64,000 bases of DNA from Embleya sp040605455 (GCF_040605455.1 NZ_JBEXCV010000004.1:1-64000); one strand, 5' to 3'; positions 7,631 to 16,509 are shown, counted from the stretch's first letter. Notes: generated from the sequence alone by a model not told the origin. Numbers and translations: made by a program.

Positions 7631-8884
7631 ATGATCTCGGCTCACCCGTCCGACTCGTCCGACTCGTCGAGTCCGCCCGGCCGGGCGGACTCACTGGCCA
7701 CGGTGCAGCGCTCGATGGGCGATCCGGCGATCACCTACCCGCTGTGGCCACCGCTGGTGTCCGGCTGCCCGCGAACCGGTACGGACGAGGTCGCCTATCC
7801 GGTCGAGGTGGACTACGCCTACGACCGGGTCGACCCCGAGCTGTTCGCGCCGACCGGGCGGGGCGCCGGATTGGCGCGCTGGGCCCCGCTGTTGCCGCCG
7901 CTGCTCGGACCCGGCCTGGGCGAGGGCGATACGCCGCTGATCGACCTGGGCGACGGGGTGTACGTCAAGGACGAGTCGCGCAACCCGACCTGGAGCCACA
8001 AGGACCGGATCAACCGCTGCACGGTCTCCGCCGCCGTCGGGGTCGGCGCAGCCGGCGTCGTGGTCTCCTCCTCCGGCAACCACGGCGCGTCGGCGGCGGC
8101 CTTCGCGGCCCGGGCCGGGCTGCCGGCCGTGGTGCTGGCATCGACGGGCGCGCCGCCGGCCGTCGAGTCGTTCCTGAACGCGTACGGCGCGACGGTGCTC
8201 TCGGTGCCGGCCGAGGCGCGCTGGGGCCTGATGCGCGAGATCGTCGACCGCCTCGGCTTCCACCCGCTGAGCAACCTCACCACCACCCACACCGGCCACG
8301 CCTTCGGCCCCGAGGGTTACAAGACCATCGCTTACGAGATCCACGCCGAACTGGGCGTACCGGCGGCGGTGTTCGTCCCGACCGGCTACGGCGAGCTGCT
8401 GTTCGGCGTCTGGAAGGGTTTCGCCGAGCTGCGCCGCCTCGGCCTGACCGACCGCACTCCGCGGATGTTCGCCTGCGAACCGGCGGCGGGCGGACCGCTG
8501 GCGAAGGCAATGCGCGAGGGCGTACCGGCCGCACGCGTCCGGGTCGGCCCCACCGCCGCATACGCGATCGACTGCCCCGTGAGCGGCTACCGCGGCGTGG
8601 TCGCGCTGCGCGCCGGCGGTGGCCGGGCGCTGCTCGTCACCGATGCCCAACTGGCAACGGCACGCGCCGAGTTGGCCGGACAGGGCCTGTGGGTGGAGAC
8701 GTCCGCCGCGGCCGGCCTCGCGGGCCTGCGCGCGCACGGCCCGTGTGCCGACGGCCCGGTGGTCTGCGTCGCCACCTCCAGCGGCTTCAAGGACCTGGAC
8801 ACCGGCACCCGCTCCCCGGACCCGATCGACCCGACCTGGCCGGCCGTCGAGCGCCGGCTACGGGCGGCGGGGATGGTTTCCTAG
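7631..8884 (+). CDS. threonine-synthase-like PLP-dependent enzyme
   Basis: This 417-residue fold-type-II PLP protein has SHKDR with the PLP lysine near residue 124. The phosphate- or substrate-binding SSSGNHGASAAAFAARAG follows. Later motifs are HAFGPEGYKTIAYEI, VPTGYGELLFGVWKGF and a C-terminal CVATSSGFKD, in the order of threonine synthase and related beta-replacing or eliminating lyases. True threonine synthase acts on O-phosphohomoserine, but no thrA or thrB neighbour is present, so the substrate is open. ATG 7631 lacks a clear ribosome site; ATG 7715 is an alternative that removes a Ser/Asp-rich N-terminus. The gene stands alone, next to an MFS remnant. Confidence 0.75.
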   Translation: MISAHPSDSSDSSSPPGRADSLATVQRSMGDPAITYPLWPPLVSGCPRTGTDEVAYPVEVDYAYDRVDPELFAPTGRGAGLARWAPLLPPLLGPGLGEGDTPLIDLGDGVYVKDESRNPTWSHKDRINRCTVSAAVGVGAAGVVVSSSGNHGASAAAFAARAGLPAVVLASTGAPPAVESFLNAYGATVLSVPAEARWGLMREIVDRLGFHPLSNLTTTHTGHAFGPEGYKTIAYEIHAELGVPAAVFVPTGYGELLFGVWKGFAELRRLGLTDRTPRMFACEPAAGGPLAKAMREGVPAARVRVGPTAAYAIDCPVSGYRGVVALRAGGGRALLVTDAQLATARAELAGQGLWVETSAAAGLAGLRAHGPCADGPVVCVATSSGFKDLDTGTRSPDPIDPTWPAVERRLRAAGMVS

Positions 8885-8973
8885 CCGCCGCGCACACACC
8901 GCGGTCCCCACACTCGCCGGGCGGGGTGGTCCGACCCTCGGTGGTGGCTCTCACCGAGCGGCACACACGACCC

Positions 8974-9393
8974 CTATACCGTCCCCATCCGCTTGGTCAC
9001 CGCGATCTCGATCACCACGCGTTCCGGGTTGACCCGCGGCTCGCGGTAGCGCTCGGTGTAGCGCCGGACCGCCTCGGCGACGGCCTCGGGGTCGCGGTTG
9101 ATCGTCGCGATGCCCTCCAGCGTCGACCAGCGGCTCCCGGTGACCTGGGAGATCGCGACACGCGCTCCCGGCCCCGCCGCAAGCACGTTGCGGACCTTCT
9201 TGCTGGCCCCGTGCGAGATGACCCGGGCGATCCCGGACACCTCGTCGTACGTGGCCCCCACGGGGACCAGGTGCGGCGTCCCGTCGGGACGGTGGGTGAC
9301 CAGCAGACACAGGTGTCGTTCCTGCCAGAAGGCCTGGAAATCCGGGGTGGTGGTCGGCGGAACGTGCAGCGTCATCGAGATCAGGTCTTTCAC
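8974..9393 (-). CDS. PPOX-class (F420/FMN-binding split-barrel) oxidoreductase
   Basis: This 139-residue single-domain split-barrel protein of the pyridoxamine 5'-phosphate oxidase superfamily contains HLCLLVTHRPDGTPHLVPVG near the N-terminus and ARVISHGASKKVRNV in the middle. It also has RVAISQVTGSRWSTLEGIA. These match the small actinobacterial PPOX enzymes that use F420 or FMN. The substrate is unknown. It may start at GTG 9393 or ATG 9375. Downstream on the same strand there is no partner gene. Confidence 0.8.
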   Translation of the reverse strand: MKDLISMTLHVPPTTTPDFQAFWQERHLCLLVTHRPDGTPHLVPVGATYDEVSGIARVISHGASKKVRNVLAAGPGARVAISQVTGSRWSTLEGIATINRDPEAVAEAVRRYTERYREPRVNPERVVIEIAVTKRMGTV

Positions 9394-9516
9394 GATCGGG
9401 CCTGCCGGGGTCGCGAGACCCTTCCGGGCCCGCCGCCCAGCAGTATGACCTCCCCCGCCGCAGGCCCCCGCACCCCGGCCCGCACACCCCGCGGGCCGGC
9501 CCGTCGCCGCCGACCC

Positions 9517-10344
9517 TCAGTCGCCCCGATAGACCTCCGACATCGCCTGCGCCTGCGCGTACGTCGGCGCGCCGGCCGGTCCCGCAGCCTCGTCGTGCGC
9601 AACCGCCCACGCAAGGTCCACCGCGCTTTGCACCGCGACCCGGAACAACAGCGACCCCGTGCTGATCCGCCGCACACCCAGCTTCGCGAGGCGGGCGCGG
9701 GACAGGCCGGTGGGGCTGTACAGGATGTTCAGCGGCGCGTCGGTGGCGCCCACCAGGGTCTCGATCGCGGCCTCGTCCTGGATGCCCGGCACGAACACGC
9801 CGTCCGCACCCGCCGCCCGGTAGGCCCGGATCCGCCGCACCGTCTCGTCGAGCGAGGCGGTCGGGCCGCCCGCCCAGTACGTGTCCGTGCGCGCGTTGAC
9901 GAACAGTGTCGGCGCGGCCGCCTTGACCGCGGCGATCACCGCGACCTGGTGGTCCGCGTCGGTCAGTGTGCCGTCGGCACGCCCGTCCTCGATGTTGACG
10001 CCGGCCACCCCGGCCCGCACCAACTCGACGCCCAACGCCGCGACGTCCTCCGGCCGCTCGGCGAAGCCGCCCTCGATGTCGATGCTGACCGGAACCGGCA
10101 GCCGCGCGATGCCCACCCCGAGGCGCACCGTCTCCTCGCGCGTCCCGCCGACCCCGTCCGGCTTGCCCGCCGCGATCGCGACCCCCAGGCTCGTCGTCCC
10201 GATCGCCGGGAACCCGCGCTCGACCAGCGCCGCAGCCGAGGCGTGGTCCCACGCGTTGGGCAGCAGCAGCGGCGCCCCGGTTTGGTGCAGGGCCCGGAAT
10301 TCCGCGAAGCGATCGGCATTGACGGCCTGGTTCGTGCTGCTCAT
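9517..10344 (-). CDS. isocitrate lyase / PEP mutase family enzyme
   Basis: This 275-residue TIM-barrel enzyme of the PEP mutase/isocitrate lyase superfamily contains LLLPNAWDHASAAALVERGF near the N-terminus and GTTSLGVAIAAG. The metal-site stretches are VSIDIEGGF and GVNIEDG, and FVNARTDTYW is the substrate loop. The KxCG motif of true isocitrate lyase is absent. Such proteins cleave or rearrange 2-hydroxy or phosphono acids, so the substrate stays open (oxaloacetase, carboxyvinyl-phosphonate or 2-methylisocitrate-type). ATG 10344 follows GGAGGG. It reads away from an acyl-CoA synthetase gene, from which it is separated by a 232-bp divergent spacer. Confidence 0.82.
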   Translation of the reverse strand: MSSTNQAVNADRFAEFRALHQTGAPLLLPNAWDHASAAALVERGFPAIGTTSLGVAIAAGKPDGVGGTREETVRLGVGIARLPVPVSIDIEGGFAERPEDVAALGVELVRAGVAGVNIEDGRADGTLTDADHQVAVIAAVKAAAPTLFVNARTDTYWAGGPTASLDETVRRIRAYRAAGADGVFVPGIQDEAAIETLVGATDAPLNILYSPTGLSRARLAKLGVRRISTGSLLFRVAVQSAVDLAWAVAHDEAAGPAGAPTYAQAQAMSEVYRGD

Positions 10345-10576
10345 CGAGCGTGCCCTCCGTATCGACGACGACCGCGCCGAACGCGGCCGAACCCTGCCGA
10401 TCCTGCCCCACCCGCCCACACCGGGCATCCGTTTTGCCGACCTGCCCGACCAAGTCGCCCAACCACACCAAAAACTCCGAATCATTGCCTTCCCGGCGAA
10501 ACGGGCAGCGGGATCACCCCTTCGAGGCCGCCGCGTCCGGCTGCGGTAGCGTCCCCGCGAGAACGAGGGAGGCCCG

Positions 10577-12094
10577 ATGCTGCTGCACGAGATCCTGGTC
10601 GACGCGGCTCGGGAGGTACCCGACCGCACCGCCCTGATCGTCCCCGCCCACACCCCGCGCAGGCCCGCCGACCCCGCTGCGGCCGAGCCCACCGTCTGGA
10701 CGTTCGCCGAGTTGGCCGGCCACTCCCGCGCGCTCGCCGGCACCGTCGCGCGGCGGACCTCGCCGGGAGCCCGGGTCGGGATCCTCGCGCACAACCGGGC
10801 CGAGTACGTGGCGGCCTACTACGGCGTCCCGTGGGCCGGCCGAGTTCTGGTCCCGCTCAATCCCCGGCTGCACCCGCGCGAGTGGGCCGATCAGTTGGCC
10901 CGCTCGGGCGCGGAACTGCTGCTCGGCGACGCGGAACCGATGGCCCGGCTCGACCGACCCGAGGTCCCGTGCCTGGAGTTGGGCGAGGCCTTCGCCGAAG
11001 CCGGCGCAGGCGAGCCCGAGTTCGCCCCGGCCACCGACGAGACCGCGCTGACCTGGCTGCTGTTCACCTCGGGCACCACCGGCCGGCCCAAGGGCGTCCG
11101 GCTCACCCATCGCAGCCTGACCGCTGCGATGCGCACGTCGCTGGCATGCCGCCCGGTCGACCCCGACGCGGTCGTGCTGACCCCCTTTCCGCTCGCACAC
11201 GTCGCCGGCTACCAGGTGCCGGCCCACCACCTGGCACGCCGCCCGGTGGTCGTCCTGCGCCGCTACGAGCCGGCTGAACTGGCGCACGTCATCCGCGAGT
11301 TCGACGTCACCAACCTGTCCCTCGCGCCGACCATGATCGATGCGCTGCTCGACCACGTGCACGAGGGCGACGGGCTGCGTGAGCGTATCCGCTCGATCAG
11401 TTACGGCGCCTCGCCGATCACGCCCGACCTGATCCGCCGGGTCGACCGGCTGCTCGGCTGCGCCCTGGGCCAGGGCTACGGAATGACCGAACTCTCCGGC
11501 AACGCGGTGTTCCTGAGCGCCGCCGACCACCGCCCCCAGTTGTACGCGGCGGCCGGTCGGCCCGGCCCGGGCGTCGAGATCACCATCGTCGACGACGCGG
11601 GCCGACCACTGCCCACCGGCGCCACCGGCGAGATCTCGGTCCGCTCCGAGCAGGTCGCGGACGGCTACTGGCAGATCGACACCGGCGAGTTCGCGAACGG
11701 CTGGTTCCGCACCGGCGACCTGGGCCGGTTCGACGCCGACGGCTACCTGTACGTCCTGGACCGCAAGAAGGACGTGATCATCACCGGCGGCGAGAACGTC
11801 AGCGCCCGCGAGGTGGAGGCGGTGTTGCGTACCCACCCGCACGTCCGCGACGTCGCGGTGGTCGGTGAACCGGACACCCGATGGGGCGAGCGCGTGGTGG
11901 CGGTGGTCGTCCCGGCATCGGGTCGGTCGCTCGACGCCGACGCGCTCGTCACCCTGTGCCGCGCGCACCTGGCCGGCTTCAAGGTCCCGCGCCGCGTCGT
12001 GTTCACCGACGCCCTCCCGGTCACCGGCACCGGCAAGGTCAGCAAGCCCGCCCTGCGCGAACAACTCGCGGAACGCATCCCGGCCGGCCCCTGA
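10577..12094 (+). CDS. acyl-CoA synthetase / AMP-dependent ligase
   Basis: This 505-residue ANL-superfamily adenylating enzyme has the P-loop-like A3 motif FTSGTTGRPKGVRLTH near residue 163. YGMTE is the A5 motif, GWFRTGDLG is A7, KDVIITGGENVSAREVE is A8, and the C-terminal lysine lies in TGKVSKPALRE. It should activate a carboxylic or fatty acid to acyl-AMP and then to acyl-CoA. Chain length cannot be read. GAGGGAGG lies just before ATG 10577. The neighbours give no pathway. Confidence 0.88.
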   Translation: MLLHEILVDAAREVPDRTALIVPAHTPRRPADPAAAEPTVWTFAELAGHSRALAGTVARRTSPGARVGILAHNRAEYVAAYYGVPWAGRVLVPLNPRLHPREWADQLARSGAELLLGDAEPMARLDRPEVPCLELGEAFAEAGAGEPEFAPATDETALTWLLFTSGTTGRPKGVRLTHRSLTAAMRTSLACRPVDPDAVVLTPFPLAHVAGYQVPAHHLARRPVVVLRRYEPAELAHVIREFDVTNLSLAPTMIDALLDHVHEGDGLRERIRSISYGASPITPDLIRRVDRLLGCALGQGYGMTELSGNAVFLSAADHRPQLYAAAGRPGPGVEITIVDDAGRPLPTGATGEISVRSEQVADGYWQIDTGEFANGWFRTGDLGRFDADGYLYVLDRKKDVIITGGENVSAREVEAVLRTHPHVRDVAVVGEPDTRWGERVVAVVVPASGRSLDADALVTLCRAHLAGFKVPRRVVFTDALPVTGTGKVSKPALREQLAERIPAGP

Positions 12095-12157
12095 CCAGGG
12101 GATCGGCGGCGTGTGTCAGTCGGCGGCCGTCGACCGCCACCCGGACACACCACACGC

Positions 12158-12874
12158 CTACCCGTCGACTTCACCCGACTCGTCTGAACCGGCAGGACCG
12201 GCGGAATCGCCCGAACCGCCGGCACCGGCGGCCACCGGCCGAATCTCATAGGCGCAGTGCGGTGCCCCCGCCACCATGTGGCTGACCCGCCGCACCTCGG
12301 TGTCCGGCAACGCCTCCCGCAGGAAGGCCAGTTCCGAGGAGCACGCGATGCCGCACCGGATCGCCACGTCGAAGATCGCGCAGTTCTGCTCGACGATCAG
12401 CCACCCGCCGCCGTCGGCCAACGGTTCCGCACCGGCCAGGTAGCCGTCCTCGTCCAGGATCGCGGCTATCGCGGCCACCCGATCGGCCAGGCCCGGCGCG
12501 GTCGTCCGGGCCCGGGCCCGTTCCAGGCGCCGCTCGCGCCGGCGGTCGAACAGCCGGTCCACGAAGCCGGGTTCCTCGGCCTGCGCGGTCTCCAGGAGGT
12601 CGCCGACCAGGTCGCCGTAGCGCCGGGGGAACAGGTTCTCCCCGGCCTCGGTCAGCCGATACACGTGCTTGGGCCGGCCCGGCCCGAGCCGAACCTGCCG
12701 ATGGGTCACGTAGCCCTCGGCGACCAGCCCGGCCAGTTGCTGGCGCATGCCGCTCGCGGTCATCCCGACCGCATCGGCCAATTCCTCCGCGCGCAGTTCG
12801 CCCGAACCCTTGAGGTGCCGCAATATCTCGCGCCGGGTCTGGGGCAGCAGTGCGAACGCGTCCTGCTCGGTCAT
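12158..12874 (-). CDS. SufR-like HTH regulator with a cysteine cluster
   Basis: This 238-residue protein has an N-terminal winged helix (about 1-75; ELADAVGMTASGMRQQLAGL and GPGRPKHVYRLTEAG). The C-terminal sensor domain holds Cys165, Cys178 and Cys207, spaced Cx12Cx28C. SufR-type Fe-S repressors carry Cx12Cx13Cx14C; here the spacing is kept exactly but the middle Cys is Thr192, and an extra Cys sits at 174. It would be an Fe-S-sensing repressor of iron-sulfur or oxidative-stress genes. It lies 124 bp downstream of the superoxide dismutase gene on the same strand, so co-transcription is possible. No suf genes are in the window. Confidence 0.75.
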   Translation of the reverse strand: MTEQDAFALLPQTRREILRHLKGSGELRAEELADAVGMTASGMRQQLAGLVAEGYVTHRQVRLGPGRPKHVYRLTEAGENLFPRRYGDLVGDLLETAQAEEPGFVDRLFDRRRERRLERARARTTAPGLADRVAAIAAILDEDGYLAGAEPLADGGGWLIVEQNCAIFDVAIRCGIACSSELAFLREALPDTEVRRVSHMVAGAPHCAYEIRPVAAGAGGSGDSAGPAGSDESGEVDG

Positions 12875-12998
12875 CGCTCGCCCCTCTCGTCCACCCCGAG
12901 TGCGTGCTCGTGTGCGTTCGCCGACGCCGGCGTGCCCGCCAACGCCGGACAGGGCCGCACGGGGAGCACCCGCGCGACCCTGGACCGAACGTCGTTCC

Positions 12999-13607
12999 TC
13001 AGGCGCCCTTGGCGGCCGCGAGGCGGGTGGCGACGTCGTCCCAGTTGAAGACGTTCCACACGGCCTTGAAGAAGTCCGCCTTGACGTTCTTGTACTGCAG
13101 GTAGAAGGCGTGCTCCCAGGCGTCGATCGCGAGCAGCGGCACGGTGCCCTGCGGGATGTTGCCCTGGTGGTCGTAGACCTGGGTGACCACGATGCGCTGC
13201 GAGAGCGGTTCCCACGCGGCGACGGACCAGCCCGAACCCTGCACGGTCATCGCAGTCTGCGTCATGTGCGCGCGGAACTGCTCGAAGCCGCCGAAGTCGA
13301 CGCCGATCTGCTCGGCGAGGTCACCGGTGGGCTCGCCGTTGCCGGTCGGCCCGAGGTTGGTCCAGAACAGGCTGTGCAGCACGTGACCCGACACGTGGAA
13401 GGCCAGGTCCTTCTCCAGCTTGGAGATGGTGCCGTAGGCCTCCTTGTCGCGCGCCTCCGCGATCTGCTCGAGGGCGGTGTTGGCACCGGTCACATACGCC
13501 GCGTGGTGCTTGTCGTGGTGCAGCTCCATGATCGCGCCGCTGATGTGCGGCTCCAGGGCGGCGTAGTCGTAGGTGAGGTCGGGGAGCGTGTAGACGGTGT
13601 CGGCCAC
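12999..13607 (-). CDS. superoxide dismutase, Fe/Mn type
   Basis: This 202-residue protein has the usual Fe/Mn-SOD length. The metal ligands are visible: His in MELHHDKHHAAYV, His in HVSGHVLHSLFW, then Asp and His in LAIDAWEHAFYLQY. The second-shell stretch WSVAAWEPLSQRIVV is typical of actinomycete enzymes. It turns superoxide into peroxide and oxygen in the cytoplasm and has no signal peptide. GTG 13607 is preceded by AGGAGG. An iron-box-like dyad lies upstream at 13677-13702, and a SufR-like regulator follows. Whether iron or manganese is bound cannot be decided by eye, so no symbol is given. Confidence 0.95.
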   Translation of the reverse strand: MADTVYTLPDLTYDYAALEPHISGAIMELHHDKHHAAYVTGANTALEQIAEARDKEAYGTISKLEKDLAFHVSGHVLHSLFWTNLGPTGNGEPTGDLAEQIGVDFGGFEQFRAHMTQTAMTVQGSGWSVAAWEPLSQRIVVTQVYDHQGNIPQGTVPLLAIDAWEHAFYLQYKNVKADFFKAVWNVFNWDDVATRLAAAKGA

Positions 13608-13676
13608 GGGAGTTCCTCCTGCGCAGTGGTTGCGGTGACGTTCTCGACCCTATGCTTCTCGGCGGAGACCAAGCAA

Positions 13677-13702
13677 GTTAGGCAAGACTCAACTGTCCTA
13701 AC
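13677..13702. promoter_or_regulatory. iron-box-like operator (IdeR/DmdR type)
   Basis: The divergent spacer between the superoxide dismutase and the questin-oxidase-like gene holds GTTAGG, 14 bp, then CCTAAC. Read from 13678, 13 of 19 positions agree with the actinomycete iron box TTAGGTTAGGCTCACCTAA. It is a candidate only. Confidence 0.4.
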
Positions 13703-13744
13703 CGGAGGCCCTCGGTCCACTCGAAGCACCCGAAGGAGTTGACG

Positions 13745-14797
13745 ATGCATCAGCAAGCCGCCGAAACCTTGGACGAAGCGTTCGAACGTCTACATCGCAC
13801 CGGTTCCGAGTTCGACGACAAGTTGTCCAATCACGGGCCGATGGCCGTCGAGGCGCTCGTGCACTCGGGCCAGTGGGAAGCCGTGCCCGCTTGGCTGGAC
13901 GTTTACACCCACCGGCTGGAACCGCCGACCCGTCCGACCGAACGGATCGCCCGGGACGCGTGGCGCGAGGCACTGGGCGACCGCGCCCGCGACGGGGACT
14001 GGATCCAACTGTTCACCGACGAGATCGCCGAACAGCCGTGGCGCGAGGTGCTCGCACTGTGGTGGCCACGCCTGCTCCCGGGCCTGCCCGGCGGCGCCAC
14101 GCACGGCGTGATCCGGGTCGGACACGCGGTCCGCGCGCTGCTGGAGGCGGGCGAGAGCCCGGTCCGGCTCGCCGAGTTCGCGCACGCGATGGCGTATTTC
14201 GCCTCCAGCAACCAGGCACTGCCCGAACTGCCTCGGCTCGCGGGGGGCCGCACGCCATTCGACGCACTGGACGCCGTGCCGCCGCTGCCGGTAGGCGAGA
14301 AGGGCCACATCAGCCGACGGCTCGACTTCCTGGCCGGCTGGGACCGCTGGCTGACCGCGACCCTGTCGGTGCGCACGGCCGAGACCCCCGAGGAGGCGCA
14401 GTCGCTGCTCGCGGACACGGTGCACGCGGCCACCCTGCGCTACCTGAGTCGCGGACACGGGAGCGCCGTGATGAACGTGCACGGCGTGACCGCTCCCAGT
14501 GCGGTGCTGCGGGTGCTGCCCGCACTGCCGACCGAGTTGTGGATCCCCTCGTACACGGCCGCGTGGGCCACGAGCAGCGCGGTCTTCGCGGTGTACATGG
14601 CCCGCGAGGACGCGCCGGACACACCCGCCCCGGCGGCCGATCCCGGCACCGCGATGGAGAGCGCGCACGCGCACGGCGACGAGCACGTGATCAAGCTCGT
14701 GGACACCGCGACGGACGTGTACGCACGCTCCGGAGACTCGCGGGCGTTGTCCGCCGGTGTGCTCGCGGCCGGCTTGGTGCGGCCGCTGCGGGGGTGA
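13745..14797 (+). CDS. questin-oxidase-like protein
   Basis: This 350-residue all-helical-looking protein contains LSNHGPMAVEAL near residue 28, THGVIRVGHAVRAL near 118 and EFAHAMAYFA near 140. HGVTAPSAVLRVLP lies near 243. This pattern of conserved His residues is that of the fungal questin oxidase/AflY family (Baeyer-Villiger-type ring opening of anthraquinones), which has many uncharacterised bacterial members. In bacteria the substrate is unknown. AAGGAG precedes ATG 13745. It is divergent from the superoxide dismutase gene and may share its operator. Confidence 0.7.
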   Translation: MHQQAAETLDEAFERLHRTGSEFDDKLSNHGPMAVEALVHSGQWEAVPAWLDVYTHRLEPPTRPTERIARDAWREALGDRARDGDWIQLFTDEIAEQPWREVLALWWPRLLPGLPGGATHGVIRVGHAVRALLEAGESPVRLAEFAHAMAYFASSNQALPELPRLAGGRTPFDALDAVPPLPVGEKGHISRRLDFLAGWDRWLTATLSVRTAETPEEAQSLLADTVHAATLRYLSRGHGSAVMNVHGVTAPSAVLRVLPALPTELWIPSYTAAWATSSAVFAVYMAREDAPDTPAPAADPGTAMESAHAHGDEHVIKLVDTATDVYARSGDSRALSAGVLAAGLVRPLRG

Positions 14798-14887
14798 CCG
14801 GGCGGGGCGAGTCACGCGACACGCCCTCATCCGAGTGAGGTTCCCCCACTCGGAGCATCGGAATTTGTTCGCTGGTCCCGTACCGAC

Positions 14888-14914
14888 GACCCGCACGGAC
14901 ACCCCGTGCGGGTC
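14888..14914. terminator. hairpin between the questin-oxidase-like and small secreted genes
   Basis: Perfect 11-bp stem (14888-14898 with 14904-14914) with a 5-base loop, ending 7 bp before the GGAG of the next gene. A weaker hairpin lies at 14831-14853. It can end the upstream transcript or sit in the leader of the gene at 14934; the sequence does not decide. Confidence 0.6.
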
Positions 14915-14933
14915 ACCGACGAACGGAGATCCG

Positions 14934-15209
14934 ATGCGCATCACCACACTCCTCGCCGCCGCGGCCACCGGCGCCCTGCTCGCACTGGCCGCGGCGGCGC
15001 CCGCGCCCGCCGACGGCCGCGCGGACACTTCGACCAGCGAAACCGGCCGGGTCGGGCAGGTCGGCGAGGACGACGTGCTCAAGGAGCTGCGGCCCGCCGT
15101 GGCGGGCATCCATCAGGGCATCTCCGGCGGCTTCGTCGAAGTCCCGCCGCCGCACGTGCAGACACCGCAGATGCCCGCGCTGCCCGACTTCCGGCGCGAG
15201 TATCGGTGA
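14934..15209 (+). CDS. small secreted protein, unknown function
   Basis: This 91-residue protein has a Sec signal peptide (MRITT, a run of Ala and Leu to about residue 22, then APAPADG). The mature part is about 65 residues, acidic then proline-rich (VEVPPPHVQTPQMPALPDF) with no Cys. No family is recognised. ATG 14934 has GGAG 6 bp upstream. The gene follows a strong hairpin. Confidence 0.65.
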   Translation: MRITTLLAAAATGALLALAAAAPAPADGRADTSTSETGRVGQVGEDDVLKELRPAVAGIHQGISGGFVEVPPPHVQTPQMPALPDFRREYR

Positions 15210-15285
15210 ATCGGACCACGAACTCGCTCTGACGCACCGTCAGATACCTATGGATCTCGGCCGCGGACCGCACTAACGTCCGCCC

Positions 15286-15762
15286 ATGACCGAGACATCG
15301 AAGGACCCGACAGAGCCATCGAAGGACCTCGAAAGCCGCAGGCGCACCGTCGAGAACTTCTGGCAGGGCGTGGACACCCACGACTGGGACCTGGTGGCGT
15401 CCACGCTCGCCGACGACTTCGTGCGCGTGGGGATGCGGGACAACGCCGAGGACACGTGCGAAGGCAAGGAGGCGTACCTGCGGTTCGTCTCCACCGTCAC
15501 CGGCCGAATGGCGCAGCACGAACTGCGCTCGCGTTTCACCTTCCTCAGCGAGGACGGCCGGTACGCGTTCAACGAGGCGGTCGAGTCGATCCGGCCGACG
15601 CCGACGGACGACCTCCTGGTGATGCGGTTCGCGAACTACCTCGAACTGAACGACGAGGGCTTGATCGTGCGACTCGACATCTTCTGGAAGACGCCGCCGT
15701 ACATGCCGCCGGACTGGATCACCGTGGACGCGACGCTGGAGCGCGAACCGCGGGGCGACTGA
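15286..15762 (+). CDS. SnoaL/NTF2-like protein
   Basis: This 158-residue protein fits the NTF2-like fold. A first helix (RRTVENFWQGVDTHDWDLV) is followed by ADDFVRVGM, then a curved sheet with RFTFLSEDGRYAFNEAVE and RFANYLELNDEGLIVRLDIFW. The family includes SnoaL cyclases, limonene epoxide hydrolases and many proteins without known activity. No catalytic set can be assigned. It stands alone between a secreted protein gene and a kinase-like gene. Confidence 0.7.
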   Translation: MTETSKDPTEPSKDLESRRRTVENFWQGVDTHDWDLVASTLADDFVRVGMRDNAEDTCEGKEAYLRFVSTVTGRMAQHELRSRFTFLSEDGRYAFNEAVESIRPTPTDDLLVMRFANYLELNDEGLIVRLDIFWKTPPYMPPDWITVDATLEREPRGD

Positions 15763-15830
15763 ACGCACACGCCCGGGTCGGCCGAGAATGTAGCCATGAT
15801 CGAACCCGACGGCCCCCGCCCGGCGCGCCG

Positions 15831-16475
15831 ATGGTGAGCGCCCGACCACTCACCCCGGCCGCTCTGGTGGACGAACTGGTCGCGGCGATCACCGGCCGCG
15901 CGAGCGAACGCCGGTGGACCCGGGTCGCCGTGGACGGCGCGGACGCGGCCGAACCCGGCGCCGTCGCCGACGCGCTGGTCGCCCCGCTGCGCCTGCTGGG
16001 GCATCCGGTGTTGCGGGTGCGGGCGCGCGACTTCCTGCGGCCCGCCTCGGTGCGCCTGGAGTACGGGCACACCGACGCGGAGTCGTATCTGTGGGGCTGG
16101 CTGGACGACTCCGGGTTGCGCCGGGAGGTGCTGGAACCGCTCGGCCCGGACGGCACCGGCCGGGTGCTGCCCAGCCTGTGGGACGCCGCCCGGGACCGGG
16201 CCACCCGCGCCGCGTACACCACCCTGCCCAAGGGCGGGGTCCTGCTCCTGGACGGGCCGCTCCTGCTCGGCAAGGGGCTGCCGTTGGATCTGACCGTGCA
16301 CCTGTGGTTGTCCCCGGGCGCGCTGCGCAGGCGTACGCCGGCCCGGGACGCCTGGACGCTGGAGGCGCTGACCCGCTACGCGGACGAGGTCGTGCCCGCG
16401 ACCGAGGCCGATCTGCTGGTGCGCTACGACCATCCCGCGCACCCGGCACTGGTCGAGCCGGAACGCCGCAGCTGA
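15831..16475 (+). CDS. uridine-kinase-like P-loop protein with a degenerate Walker A
   Basis: The 214-residue sequence has the order of actinomycete uridine-kinase-like NTPases: a first strand VAVDGADAAEPGAVADALV near residue 25, RARDFLRPASVRLEYG, then LPKGGVLLLDGPLLL in the Walker B region. WLSPGALRRRTPARD stands in the lid. The Walker A lysine and Ser/Thr (GKT/GKS) expected after VDG are missing and replaced by AEPGA, so ATP binding is doubtful. It may be an inactive relative with another role. Start ATG 15831 has no clear ribosome site; an ATG at 15796 runs into a stop at once. Confidence 0.65.
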   Translation: MVSARPLTPAALVDELVAAITGRASERRWTRVAVDGADAAEPGAVADALVAPLRLLGHPVLRVRARDFLRPASVRLEYGHTDAESYLWGWLDDSGLRREVLEPLGPDGTGRVLPSLWDAARDRATRAAYTTLPKGGVLLLDGPLLLGKGLPLDLTVHLWLSPGALRRRTPARDAWTLEALTRYADEVVPATEADLLVRYDHPAHPALVEPERRS

Positions 16476-16509
16476 CGCCGCGTCGGGACGTACAACCGCC
16501 GGAGCGGCC

